Below, one piece after another: positions 46,577 to 54,366 of a DNA stretch of 64,000 nucleotides (within the stretch, counting starts at the first letter, position 1; every line of letters begins with the position of its first letter). The position numbers and the translations under genes are program-made. The stretch lies in contig NZ_JAPZTZ010000022.1 in NCBI RefSeq assembly GCF_027532945.1, positions 1 to 64,000 of the forward strand, given 5' to 3'. The stretch comes from Phreatobacter sp. GTDB taxonomy: Bacteria; Pseudomonadota; Alphaproteobacteria; Rhizobiales; Phreatobacteraceae. The notes beneath the pieces were generated by a model. It saw only the letters and a list, made by a program, of their open reading frames with translations, did not search any database and was not told where the DNA came from.

Positions 46577-47820
46577 GCGAGGCTCCGCTGCCGCCGCTGC
46601 CGGCCTGGTTCGCGGACGGGCCGGTGCGGCGCCTCATCGACGTGATCGGTATCGAGGGCGACGAGGCGCGTCCCGTGGGCGGGGCGGTGCGCAACTGGCT
46701 GATCGGCTCCTCGTCGGGCGACGTCGACATCGCGACGACGGCGCTTCCGGCCGTGGTCGCGGCCCGCTGCGGCAAGGCCGGGTTCAAGGTCGTGCCGACC
46801 GGCATCGACCACGGCACCGTCACGGTGGTGGTGGACGGCACCGGCTTCGAGGTGACGACGCTGCGCGAGGATGTGGCGACCGACGGGCGCCGCGCGGTGG
46901 TGCGCTTCGGGCACGACTGGCTCAAGGACGCGGCGCGGCGGGATTTCACCTTCAATGCCATGAGCCTGACGGCGGAGGGGGCGCTGTTCGACCCGTTCGG
47001 GGGGCGGGAGGACCTCGCCCGCGGGCGCGTCAGGTTCATCGGCGAGGCGATCGCGCGCGTGCGCGAGGACAGGCTGAGGATCCTCCGCCTGTTCCGCTTC
47101 CATGCGACCTATGGCGCGGGCGCGCTGGACGCGGAGGCGCGGGCCGCCGCGATCGCCGAGCGGGCGGGCGTCGCGGACCTCTCGCGCGAGCGCGTGCGCG
47201 CCGAACTGATGAAGCTCCTCGTCGCCCCGCGTGCGGGCGCGGGTGCCCAGGCCATGGCCGATTGCGGCCTGCTCGACCGCATCCTTGGCGGGGTGCCCAT
47301 GGCGGCGAGCGTCCAGCGCCTGTCGGCGATCGAGGCGGCGACGGGCCTTCCGGCCGATCCGGTGCGACGTATGGGCGCGCTGGCGGTGCTGACATGCGAG
47401 GATGCGGTGCGACTGCGCGACCGCCTCGCCCTTTCCAATGCCGAGTTCCGCCGCCTCGAGGGTATCGGCCACGGCTGGCGCCAGGCCGATCCGGCCGCCG
47501 GCCCCATCGCCGCCAAGGCCCTCCTCGCCGCCACCGGACCGCGCGGCTACGGCGACCGCGCCATGGTCGGTTTCGCACGATCCGGCGCGCCCGCAGACGA
47601 TGCGGCCTGGTTGCAGCTCCTTACGTTGCCGGAGCGTTGGAAGGCCCCGAGCCTGCCCGTGTCCGGCGATGATCTGATGCGCCGCGGCCTTCCCGCAGGC
47701 CCTCCCGTGGGCCGTGTCCTCGCGTCGGTGCGCGAGCGCTGGATCGCTGCCGACTTCCCCATGGACCGGGCGAGCGTCGAGGCCATCACGGCCGCGGCGC
47801 TCGCGGAGGAGCGCGGCTGA
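46573..47820 (+). CDS. CCA tRNA nucleotidyltransferase
   Basis: 415 residues. The nucleotidyltransferase head has ARPVGGAVRNWLIGSSSGDVDIATTALP, with the catalytic carboxylates DVD, then TLREDVATDGRRAVV, RRDFTFNAMSL and the RNA/basic motif EDRLRILRLFRFHATYG. It adds or repairs the 3' CCA end of tRNAs. The ATG overlaps the DUF6111 stop. Last gene of its operon; 138 nt separate it from the GGDEF/EAL gene. Confidence 0.93.
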   Translation: MSEAPLPPLPAWFADGPVRRLIDVIGIEGDEARPVGGAVRNWLIGSSSGDVDIATTALPAVVAARCGKAGFKVVPTGIDHGTVTVVVDGTGFEVTTLREDVATDGRRAVVRFGHDWLKDAARRDFTFNAMSLTAEGALFDPFGGREDLARGRVRFIGEAIARVREDRLRILRLFRFHATYGAGALDAEARAAAIAERAGVADLSRERVRAELMKLLVAPRAGAGAQAMADCGLLDRILGGVPMAASVQRLSAIEAATGLPADPVRRMGALAVLTCEDAVRLRDRLALSNAEFRRLEGIGHGWRQADPAAGPIAAKALLAATGPRGYGDRAMVGFARSGAPADDAAWLQLLTLPERWKAPSLPVSGDDLMRRGLPAGPPVGRVLASVRERWIAADFPMDRASVEAITAAALAEERG

Positions 47821-47958
47821 CCGCGCCAAACGGCCGATAAATGCGTGGCCGATATGCGCAACCATCTCGCGCCAATTAATTGATGGGCAAGTTTTTTTTG
47901 TTTGGATCAATCCGTCCGCCCCTCCCTCTGGAGAGGCCCCACGGCTTAATCCGACGAG

Positions 47959-50271
47959 ATGGTGAGCGTCACCCGCAACGGTCCCGAGAGCACAGCGCGC
48001 GAATTGCCGGTCGAGGTTTATGTCTCGATGGTCGATGCGCTGTACGAGGACGTGCGCTCGCTGCTGCTCGGCGTGCTCGCGGCCCTCGCCGGCACCGTCT
48101 ATGTCGCCGTCGTCACCGCCAACCCGATCCTTGTCGCCTTCCCGTTCGCCATCGTGCTCATCGCCGCAGGCCGCATCCTGCGCATGGGCGCCTACCGGCG
48201 GGAGCGCCGGGATGTGCGCAGCGCCGAGCAGGCGCGCCACTGGGAGCGCGAGTACACGATCGGCGCCAACCTCCTCGTCTTCACCATCGGCCTGTGGTGC
48301 CTTGCCTGCTTCGTGCTGACGACGCTGCCGAGCGCGCATCTCTTCTGCGTCGCGGTGGCGCTGTCCTACATGGTCGGTGTCGGCGGGCGGAACTTCGCCA
48401 ACGGCCCGTTCGTCGACAACCAGATCGCGCTGCTGTGCGCGCCGCTGGTCCTCGGCATGGTGATGACCGGCAACTGGGATTACCTGATCCTCGCCTGTTT
48501 CGCCGTGCCCTTCTTCGCCAGCGTCCGCAGCATTGCCCGGCGCCTGCGCGACATCCTGCTCAACGCCATCATCGCCAAGCGCGATGTCTCGCTGCTGGCC
48601 GACCGTTTCGACACCGCCCTCAACAACATGCCGCATGGCCTCGCCATGTTCGACGCAGACGGCCGGGTGCTCGTCGTCAACCGGCGCTGGAGCGAGATCC
48701 TCCCCATCGATCCGGAGACCATCACCACCCGCTCGCGTTGCGAGGCGATCATCGCCGCCTATGTCGAGCTCGGCCTCCTGTCGGAGCGCGATGGCGGCCG
48801 CATCATCGAGGCGGTGGGCACGCGGCGCGGCGATCTCGCCAGCAGCCAGCTCGAGGTCACCGCCGGCGACCGCAACGTCGACATGACCTTCCAGCCGATG
48901 GAATCGGGCGGCCTGGTCGTCGCCATCGAGGACATCACCGAGAAGCGTCGCACCGAGGCCCGCATCGCTCACATGGCCCGCCATGACGCGCTGACCGGCC
49001 TGCCGAACCGCTCGCTCTACCAGGAGCGCCTGGAGGCGGCGCTGTCGATGATGAACGGCGACGACATGCTCGCCGTCCTTTTCGTCGACCTCGACAATTT
49101 CCAGCAGGTCAACGACACGCTCGGCCACAGCACGGGCGATGCCGTGCTCATCGAGGTGGCCGACCGGCTGCGCTTCACCGTCGGCGAGAACGACGTGGTC
49201 GCCCGCTTCAGCGCCGACGAGTTCGTCATCCTGCAGACCGGAGCCCGCAGCGAGCACGACGTCATCTCGCTCGCCGGCCGGGTCATCGAGACCATTGGCG
49301 ACATCGTCCAGATCGAAGGCAAGGCCATCGCCTGCGGCGCCTCGGTGGGCATCGCTCTCGCCCCGCGCGACGGCACGGATGCCGACCAGCTCCTCAAGAG
49401 CGCCGACATGGCGCTCGCCCGTGCCAAGGCCGGCGGCCGCGGCATGCTGCATTTCTACGAAGAGGAAATGGATCGTCGCGCCCAGGCCCGCCGCGCCATC
49501 GAGATGGACCTGCGCCGGGCCCTGCAGAACGACGAGCTGGCGGTCTATTTCCAGCCGCTGCTGAACCTCAAGACGCTCAGCGTCACCACCTGCGAGGCGC
49601 TGGTGCGCTGGCCCCATCCCGTCCGTGGCATGATCTCGCCCGCCGAGTTCATCCCCGTGGCCGAAGAGACCGGCCTTGTCCTGGAGATGGGTCGCCAGGT
49701 CATGCGCAAGGCCTGCCAGGCCTGCGCCGGCTGGCCCGACGGCGTGCGCGTCGCGGTGAACCTCTCATCGGTCCAGTTCGAGCGTGACGATGTGGCCGCG
49801 GTCGTGGCAGAGGCGCTGAGCATCAGCGGGCTGGCGCCGTCGCGGCTGGAGCTCGAGATCACCGAGACGCTGCTGCTCAAGGATTCCGCGCCGGTGCTGG
49901 AGACGCTGGAGCGGCTGAAGGCCATGGGCGTGCGCCTGTCGCTCGACGATTTCGGCACGGGCTATTCGAGCCTCAGCTACCTCCACAAGTTCCCGATCGA
50001 CAAGGTGAAGATCGACCGGTCCTTCGTCAGGCCGATCACCACCGACCGCAAGGCGGCGAAGCTCCTGCGCGGTGTCACCCGCCTCGGCGCCGAACTCGGC
50101 CTCTCCGTCGTGGTCGAGGGCGTCGAGACCCACGAGCAGCTCAAGATGATCGACGCGGCCGGCGTCGTGACGGAGATCCAGGGCTTCATCCTCAGCCCGG
50201 CCGTGCCCGATGCGCAGGTCAAGGCCATGATGGGCCGGACCGCCAAGGATCTACTGGCGCGGGCTGCGTAA
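47959..50271 (+). CDS. Membrane GGDEF/EAL protein, probable c-di-GMP phosphodiesterase
   Basis: 770 residues. Four or more helices (residues 35-200) are followed by a PAS-like domain (about 210-330, NNMPHGLAMFDADGRVLVVNRRW), a GGDEF domain from HDALTGLPNR (340) and an EAL domain. The GGDEF signature reads SADEF (418-422), so cyclase activity is doubtful. The EAL domain keeps EAL (546-548), the ITET motif, DDFGTGYSS (Asp663, Asp664), KIDRSFV and VEGVET. It therefore probably degrades c-di-GMP, with the dead GGDEF as a possible GTP sensor. No strong ribosome site is seen before ATG 47959; an AT-rich stretch with eight T lies 60 nt upstream. Confidence 0.92.
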   Translation: MVSVTRNGPESTARELPVEVYVSMVDALYEDVRSLLLGVLAALAGTVYVAVVTANPILVAFPFAIVLIAAGRILRMGAYRRERRDVRSAEQARHWEREYTIGANLLVFTIGLWCLACFVLTTLPSAHLFCVAVALSYMVGVGGRNFANGPFVDNQIALLCAPLVLGMVMTGNWDYLILACFAVPFFASVRSIARRLRDILLNAIIAKRDVSLLADRFDTALNNMPHGLAMFDADGRVLVVNRRWSEILPIDPETITTRSRCEAIIAAYVELGLLSERDGGRIIEAVGTRRGDLASSQLEVTAGDRNVDMTFQPMESGGLVVAIEDITEKRRTEARIAHMARHDALTGLPNRSLYQERLEAALSMMNGDDMLAVLFVDLDNFQQVNDTLGHSTGDAVLIEVADRLRFTVGENDVVARFSADEFVILQTGARSEHDVISLAGRVIETIGDIVQIEGKAIACGASVGIALAPRDGTDADQLLKSADMALARAKAGGRGMLHFYEEEMDRRAQARRAIEMDLRRALQNDELAVYFQPLLNLKTLSVTTCEALVRWPHPVRGMISPAEFIPVAEETGLVLEMGRQVMRKACQACAGWPDGVRVAVNLSSVQFERDDVAAVVAEALSISGLAPSRLELEITETLLLKDSAPVLETLERLKAMGVRLSLDDFGTGYSSLSYLHKFPIDKVKIDRSFVRPITTDRKAAKLLRGVTRLGAELGLSVVVEGVETHEQLKMIDAAGVVTEIQGFILSPAVPDAQVKAMMGRTAKDLLARAA

Positions 50272-50297
50272 AACGCGCCCTCAATACTTCCGTTGCG

Positions 50298-50486
50298 TCA
50301 TGCCCTTGCGGCATCCGTAATCATCCCGTGCCGCACCATGCCGCGGCGCGGTTCCGCCGGGTGGCACGCTCCGGCGCAAGGGCTTTCGAGCCACATCTCC
50401 CCGTTCAGATCCTGCCAAATCGTCATCGCTTCGGCGAATGCGCCGCAAATGACGGCCAGAGGCCGCTCTTCCGTCCTTTTCGACAT
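50298..50486 (-). CDS. Possible small protein (62 residues), uncertain
   Basis: The minus-strand frame starts MSKRTEERPLAVICGAFAEAM and includes TIWQDLNGEMWLESP. It has no clear ribosome site, and its third codon positions are less G/C-rich (about 74 percent) than real genes here. It fills the gap after the GGDEF/EAL gene. It could be a small conserved protein or chance; listed only as a candidate. Confidence 0.25.
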   Translation of the reverse strand: MSKRTEERPLAVICGAFAEAMTIWQDLNGEMWLESPCAGACHPAEPRRGMVRHGMITDAARA

Positions 50487-50557
50487 GCCGGAGCCGCCAC
50501 GGCTACGCCCGCCGCGACCTGTGCGGCGCAGCGAAGCAAAAATGGAGGTATAATGAT

Positions 50558-50580
50558 AACGGTCATTGTATCTGACCGTT
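50558..50580. promoter_or_regulatory. Perfect inverted repeat (operator or terminator)
   Basis: AACGGTCA (50558-50565), seven-base loop, TGACCGTT (50573-50580), followed by TTTC. Sitting directly after a TATAAT it could be an operator; with its T-run it could also terminate the upstream transcript. Confidence 0.5.
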
Positions 50581-50594
50581 TTTCTCGGGACGCG

Positions 50595-50609
50595 TTAACG
50601 ATGATTTAA
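50595..50609. promoter_or_regulatory. Perfect CtrA consensus TTAA-N7-TTAA
   Basis: TTAA at 50595-50598, seven bases (CGATGAT), TTAA at 50606-50609, with a C after each half. It is the only exact match I found in the window. About 87 nt before the next gene's start. Confidence 0.6.
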
Positions 50610-50695
50610 CCAACCGCTTTCCATTGGTTAAAAAACCATGAACAATGATCCTGCTCATACGGGCTGCCATTCGACAGACTCGCGGGGTTGTTCAG

Positions 50696-51424
50696 ATGAT
50701 TACGGTTAACGCCGAAAGTTCGTTCTCCCGCAACGTCGCAGACCTCGTGCGGCGTGTGGAATACCGGCGGGTTGTGACCGCCGCCGAGCGTGAGGCGGTG
50801 TTTCGCCTGCGCTATGACTGCTACCTCCGGGAAGGTGCCATCCTTCCCAACGAGACCGGTCTCTTCGCCGATGACTTCGATGACGCACCGAACGTCTTCA
50901 TTTTCAGCCTGCATCTCGACGGTGTTCTGGCGAGCTCCATCCGAGTGCATGTCGCGAGCCCGCAGCATCCGATCGCTCCGGCCCTCTCGGTCTTCGGTGA
51001 CGTCCTCGGGCCGCGCATCGCCCGCGGTGAGGTGATCGTCGATCCCACGCGCTTCGTCGTCGACCAGGAACTGTCGCGGATCCATCCCGGCCTCGCCTAT
51101 GCGACCGTGCGGATGGGCATGCTGGCGGCCGAACATGCCGAGGCCGATTACGCGTTGGCGACCGTCCGGACGGAGCACCGCGCCTTCTACAAGCGCCTGC
51201 TGTTCATGGAACCGGTCGGCGAGCCGCGGCTCTACCCGAACCTGAAGAACCCCATCAACCTGATGGGCGTGTCCTTCCCTCTCATGCGGCAGCGGGTCTA
51301 TGATCGCTATCCGTTCATGATGTCCACCCGTGAGGAGCAGGACCGGCTGTTCGGTCCCCGCCCCGAGCGGAGCGTGGCAGTGCCGATGACGGATGACGCG
51401 CTGGAGGCTGCCGCGGCGGCCTGA
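50696..51424 (+). CDS. N-acyl amino acid synthase-like protein (FeeM / LuxI-fold)
   Basis: 242 residues. The N-terminal pattern EAVFRLRYDCYLREG (Arg37, Arg39), LFADDFDDAPNVF (Asp59-Asp63) and SSIRVHVAS (Arg83) parallels the Arg/Asp/Arg core of autoinducer synthases and the FeeM family, which link acyl-ACP to an amino acid or other amine. The rest (IVDPTRFVVDQELSRIHPGLAYATVRMG) fits the same GNAT-related fold. The product is unknown; acyl-tyrosine or an acyl lipid are possibilities. ATG 50696 is preferred; ATG 50645 would add 17 residues. No luxR-type gene is adjacent. A small gene follows 16 nt later. Confidence 0.8.
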   Translation: MITVNAESSFSRNVADLVRRVEYRRVVTAAEREAVFRLRYDCYLREGAILPNETGLFADDFDDAPNVFIFSLHLDGVLASSIRVHVASPQHPIAPALSVFGDVLGPRIARGEVIVDPTRFVVDQELSRIHPGLAYATVRMGMLAAEHAEADYALATVRTEHRAFYKRLLFMEPVGEPRLYPNLKNPINLMGVSFPLMRQRVYDRYPFMMSTREEQDRLFGPRPERSVAVPMTDDALEAAAAA

Positions 51425-51440
51425 GCCGGGGAGGCGGGCG

Positions 51441-51683
51441 ATGAGGTCGGACAGGAACAGGCCCTTCGACGCCGTCCGCCGTGCGCCCGGTGCCCGCGAC
51501 CAGGCATCGGATGGCTGGAAGCGCGAGACCTTCGTGCTGCCGCGCGAGGCGGCGCGGATCAAGGCGCGCGAAATCCTCGATCGCTTCCCGAAGGCGGCCT
51601 ACCTCACGGAGGTCGAGTTCTGGCGCGAGCTGGAAGACGGCCGCATCGAGTTCACGATGCGCCGCCTTCCGAGTTCGGACTGA
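51441..51683 (+). CDS. Conserved-looking small protein (80 residues)
   Basis: Starts MRSDRNRPFDAVRRAPGARDQ and continues to ETFVLPREAARIKAREILDRFPKAAYLTEVEFWRELEDGRIEFTMRR. The second half looks folded (helix then strands with aromatic residues). GGGGAGG lies before the ATG. It is 16 nt after the synthase-like gene and may be co-transcribed. I recognise no family. Confidence 0.65.
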   Translation: MRSDRNRPFDAVRRAPGARDQASDGWKRETFVLPREAARIKAREILDRFPKAAYLTEVEFWRELEDGRIEFTMRRLPSSD

Positions 51684-51710
51684 CGGCCGGGAGCTTCACT
51701 CCTCGCTGCC

Positions 51711-51941
51711 TCATTCCTTGTCGTCGGAATCCTCGTCTTCCGATTCACCCTCGCCCTCTTCCTCTTCCTCATCTTCGGGATCAAGGATGGCCTCGAGGGC
51801 GATGAGCGGGATCTGCTCGCGGAACAGGTCACCTTCCTCGCCAAGCCAGATGCAGGTGGCGTCCTCGTCGTGGATCGCCGCGACGGTGAGGGCCTGGCCG
51901 CCCGATTTCAGGGTGACGATGTCGCCGGCACGAAAGGTCAT
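51711..51941 (-). CDS. DUF2158 (YodC-like) protein with acidic tail
   Basis: 76 residues. The N-terminal MTFRAGDIVTLKSGGQALTVAAI is the KOW-like DUF2158 pattern, with the family's CIWLGEEGDLFREQIPLIALEAI. The C-terminus is a run of Asp/Glu (DPEDEEEEEGEGESEDEDSDDKE). Small SH3-like proteins of this type have unknown roles; the acidic tail could mimic nucleic acid. GGAGGC precedes the ATG; the open upstream frame to 52277 is not conserved. Confidence 0.85.
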   Translation of the reverse strand: MTFRAGDIVTLKSGGQALTVAAIHDEDATCIWLGEEGDLFREQIPLIALEAILDPEDEEEEEGEGESEDEDSDDKE

Positions 51942-52133
51942 GGAAGCCTCCTTGTTGGGGTGCGGGCTCCTCTTCGCACGGGTCCGTGACGGCGCGATCA
52001 CGACAGCGCGACGCTGCGTCGCAGACGAATCCGGTCCCGCTACGTAGTGGGACGCATGACAAACGATGCCGGCTCCGCTGTTGTGGATCGTCCCATGTCT
52101 CATGGCTTGCACCAGAGGGAGACCAGCGTCGCC

Positions 52134-52397
52134 ATGCACAGCCAGACCAGCTCCGACGCTCTCGTCGATCTCGCCGAGGAGTGCCTTGCCAGCGGCAAGA
52201 CGCGCAGCGAGGTCGCGGCTTTCCTGGTGCGTGAATATGCGCTGGACCTCGGCGGCGTGATGAAGGTGCTGGCCCATCGCGAGGCGCGCTCTGCACGCCG
52301 CCAGTTCCGGGCTGCCGCCGCGGCGGTCTTCGTCGCGGTCGTCGCCACGGCGAACCGGGAAGGGCAGTTCGACGTGCCCTTCCTCTCCTTCATCTGA
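52134..52397 (+). CDS. Small hypothetical protein
   Basis: 87 residues from ATG 52134 (MHSQTSSDALVDLAEECLASGKTRSEVAAFLVREY), helical, ending with a hydrophobic segment AAAVFVAVVATANREGQ. The start is uncertain; ATG at 52095 or 52056 would add 13 or 26 residues. A weak GGGAGA lies 11 bases before 52134. The upper part resembles small regulatory helical proteins but matches no family I can name. It converges with the FAH-family gene. Confidence 0.45.
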   Translation: MHSQTSSDALVDLAEECLASGKTRSEVAAFLVREYALDLGGVMKVLAHREARSARRQFRAAAAAVFVAVVATANREGQFDVPFLSFI

Positions 52398-52403
52398 CCT
52401 TTC

Positions 52404-53573
52404 TCAGCCTCGCCGCGCGGCGAGGCTCGCCATCAGCGCGCGGATCCCGTCTGTCCAGGGCGCGCATTCCGTCGACAGCCGCACCCGGTTCGTCAGGCCG
52501 CCGAGTTCGGGGCTGGCGATGGTGACGATGTCCCCGAGCTTGTGGGTGAAGCCCTTGCCCTTGTCGCCGCGGTCCTGGATGGGCGCGAAGAGCGTGCCGC
52601 AATAGAGCACGAGGCCATCCGGATATTGGTGGTGCGGGCCGATGGCCTGGCGGGCGAGGTCCTCCACGTCGCGCGAGATCGCCGCCATGTCGCTCTTGCC
52701 ATCCAGGACGAAGCCGTCCTCGCCGGTCACCTTCAGCGAGATCTTCATGGTCCTGACGGCGTCGATCCCGAAGGTGGCGTCGAAGAGGCGCACGAAGGGG
52801 CCGAGGGACGCCGAGGCATTGTTGTCCTTGGCCTTGCCGAGGAGCAGCGCGGACCGGCCCTCGACGTCGCGGAGGTTGACGTCATTGCCGAGCGTCGCGC
52901 CGACGATGCGGCCCGCCGCCGAGATGACCAGCACCACCTCCGGTTCCGGATTGTTCCAGGTGGAGATGGGATGGAGGCCGACATCGGCCCCGGTGCCGAC
53001 CGAGGACAGGACCGGCGCCTTGGTAAAGATTTCGGCGTCCGGTCCGATGCCGACCTCGAGATATTGCGACCAGAGCCCGCGCTCCTGCAGGTGCTTCTTC
53101 AGTGCGGCTGCCTCGGGCGAGCCGGGCTTCAGGCCTTTCAGTTCGCCGCCGATGATCTCGCCGATCTCGGCGCGGATCGCGGCGGCGCGCTCGGGCACGC
53201 CCTTGGCCTGTTCCTCGATGACGCGCTCCACCATCGAGATGGCGAAGGTGACGCCCGCCGCTTTGACGGCCTGGAGGTCGATCGGCGAGAGCAGGAAGGG
53301 CTGACTGGTGTCACGCGCCTTGGGCGGCGTGTTGGCGAGGATCGTGGCGAGGTCGCCGATCCGCTCACCCGGTACGGCCACAATGGCTGCGGCCGGGTCG
53401 GGTCGGTCGAAGAGATCTGATGTGGTGGGGAAGGCGCCGGTGACGTCGAAGACGCCGCCGGCGCGGATCACCACAACCGAGGGGCCGAGGCCGGGCCTGA
53501 AGACCCGGCCGACAAGGGTGCCCGCCGTGCCGTCGGCGGGAAGGGTTGAGCCGGCGGCGAGCGTGACGGACAT
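52404..53573 (-). CDS. Fumarylacetoacetate hydrolase (FAH) family protein
   Basis: 389 residues. The C-terminal FAH domain shows the metal-binding core (VVLVISAAGRIVGATLGNDVNLRDVEGRSALLLGKAKDN) and EDLARQAIGPHHQYPDGLVLYCGTLFAPI. The N-terminal half is longer than in minimal FAH enzymes. FAH-fold proteins hydrolyse or decarboxylate 2-oxo acids; with the SDR and aldehyde dehydrogenase upstream it probably processes a sugar-acid or aromatic breakdown product. The start codon shares a base with the SDR stop (TGATG), so the genes are coupled. Last of the three-gene operon. Confidence 0.88.
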   Translation of the reverse strand: MSVTLAAGSTLPADGTAGTLVGRVFRPGLGPSVVVIRAGGVFDVTGAFPTTSDLFDRPDPAAAIVAVPGERIGDLATILANTPPKARDTSQPFLLSPIDLQAVKAAGVTFAISMVERVIEEQAKGVPERAAAIRAEIGEIIGGELKGLKPGSPEAAALKKHLQERGLWSQYLEVGIGPDAEIFTKAPVLSSVGTGADVGLHPISTWNNPEPEVVLVISAAGRIVGATLGNDVNLRDVEGRSALLLGKAKDNNASASLGPFVRLFDATFGIDAVRTMKISLKVTGEDGFVLDGKSDMAAISRDVEDLARQAIGPHHQYPDGLVLYCGTLFAPIQDRGDKGKGFTHKLGDIVTIASPELGGLTNRVRLSTECAPWTDGIRALMASLAARRG

Positions 53574-54319
53574 CAGATGCACCGCCCGCCATCGACCTCG
53601 AGCACGACACCGGTGAGGAAATGACCGGGATCGGCGGCGAGGAACAGCGCCGCGTCGGCAATGTCCTTCGGGGTCGAAAGGCGACCCATGGGGATGGAGG
53701 CGACGAACTTCTTGCGCATCTCCGGCGTGTCCTCGCCCATGAAGGTGCCGAGGAGCGGCGTGTCGCCGGCGACGGGCGCCAGCGCACAGACGCGGATGCC
53801 GTCGGGCGCAAGCTCGACTGCCATGGACTTGGTGAGCAGGTTCACCGCGCCCTTGGAGGCATTGTACCAGGCAAGGCCGGGGCGCGGGCGGATGCCGGCG
53901 GTGGAGCCGACATTGACGATGACGCCGCCGCCGTTCTGGCGCATCGGCGGGACGACGGCATGGGCGAAGTGGAAGATCGACTTCACGTTGACGTCGAAGA
54001 CGCGGTCGAAGGTCGCCTCGTCGACCTCCAGCATCGGCCGGTTGCGGTGGGAGGTGCCGGCATTGTTGACGAGGATGTCGACCTTGCCGAAGCGCTCGAT
54101 GGTCTTGGCCACGGCGCGCTGGACGTCCTTGGCCTTGGAGACGTCGCACTTCATGCCGAAGGCCTTGCGGCCGAAGGGCTTGGCCGCCGCCTTGGCGCCC
54201 TCCTCGTTGAGGTCGAGGACGGCGATGCGCGCGCCCTCTTTGGCGAAGGCCTCGACGATGCCGAGGCCGAAGCCCTGTGCGCCGCCGGTGACGATGGCGA
54301 CCTTGTCCTTCAGACGCAT
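53573..54319 (-). CDS. SDR family oxidoreductase
   Basis: 248 residues, classical short-chain dehydrogenase: cofactor motif VTGGAQGFGLGIVEAF, DLNEEG, CDVSKAKDV, NNAGTSH, VGSTAGI with catalytic Ser, and YNASKGAVN (Tyr and Lys). The Asp after the second strand (VLDLNEE) suggests NAD preference. It oxidises or reduces an alcohol/ketone; the substrate is set by the operon partners. GGGGGAAACC precedes the start. Confidence 0.93.
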   Translation of the reverse strand: MRLKDKVAIVTGGAQGFGLGIVEAFAKEGARIAVLDLNEEGAKAAAKPFGRKAFGMKCDVSKAKDVQRAVAKTIERFGKVDILVNNAGTSHRNRPMLEVDEATFDRVFDVNVKSIFHFAHAVVPPMRQNGGGVIVNVGSTAGIRPRPGLAWYNASKGAVNLLTKSMAVELAPDGIRVCALAPVAGDTPLLGTFMGEDTPEMRKKFVASIPMGRLSTPKDIADAALFLAADPGHFLTGVVLEVDGGRCI

Positions 54320-54366
54320 GGTTTCCCCCTGATGCGTGGATGCTTGGTGGGCAGGCGTTGGATCGC

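Larger units (their letters stand above)
50272..50695. promoter_or_regulatory. Control region upstream of the N-acyl amino acid synthase-like gene
   Basis: 424 bp. The left part may hold a small minus-strand gene (50298-50486). The right 150 bp is unusually AT-rich: TATAAT at 50549-50554, an inverted repeat at 50558-50580, a perfect TTAA-N7-TTAA at 50595-50609 and another TTAA at about 50628. Confidence 0.55.

Noticed and set aside
46498-49617. 1039-residue antisense open frame
   Set aside because: Shadow of the CCA-transferase and GGDEF/EAL genes; composition rich in His/Asp/Arg as expected for antisense high-GC frames.
50298-50553. Plus-strand small frames after the GGDEF/EAL gene
   Set aside because: No start signals and poor codon bias; the minus-strand 62-residue frame is only marginally better.
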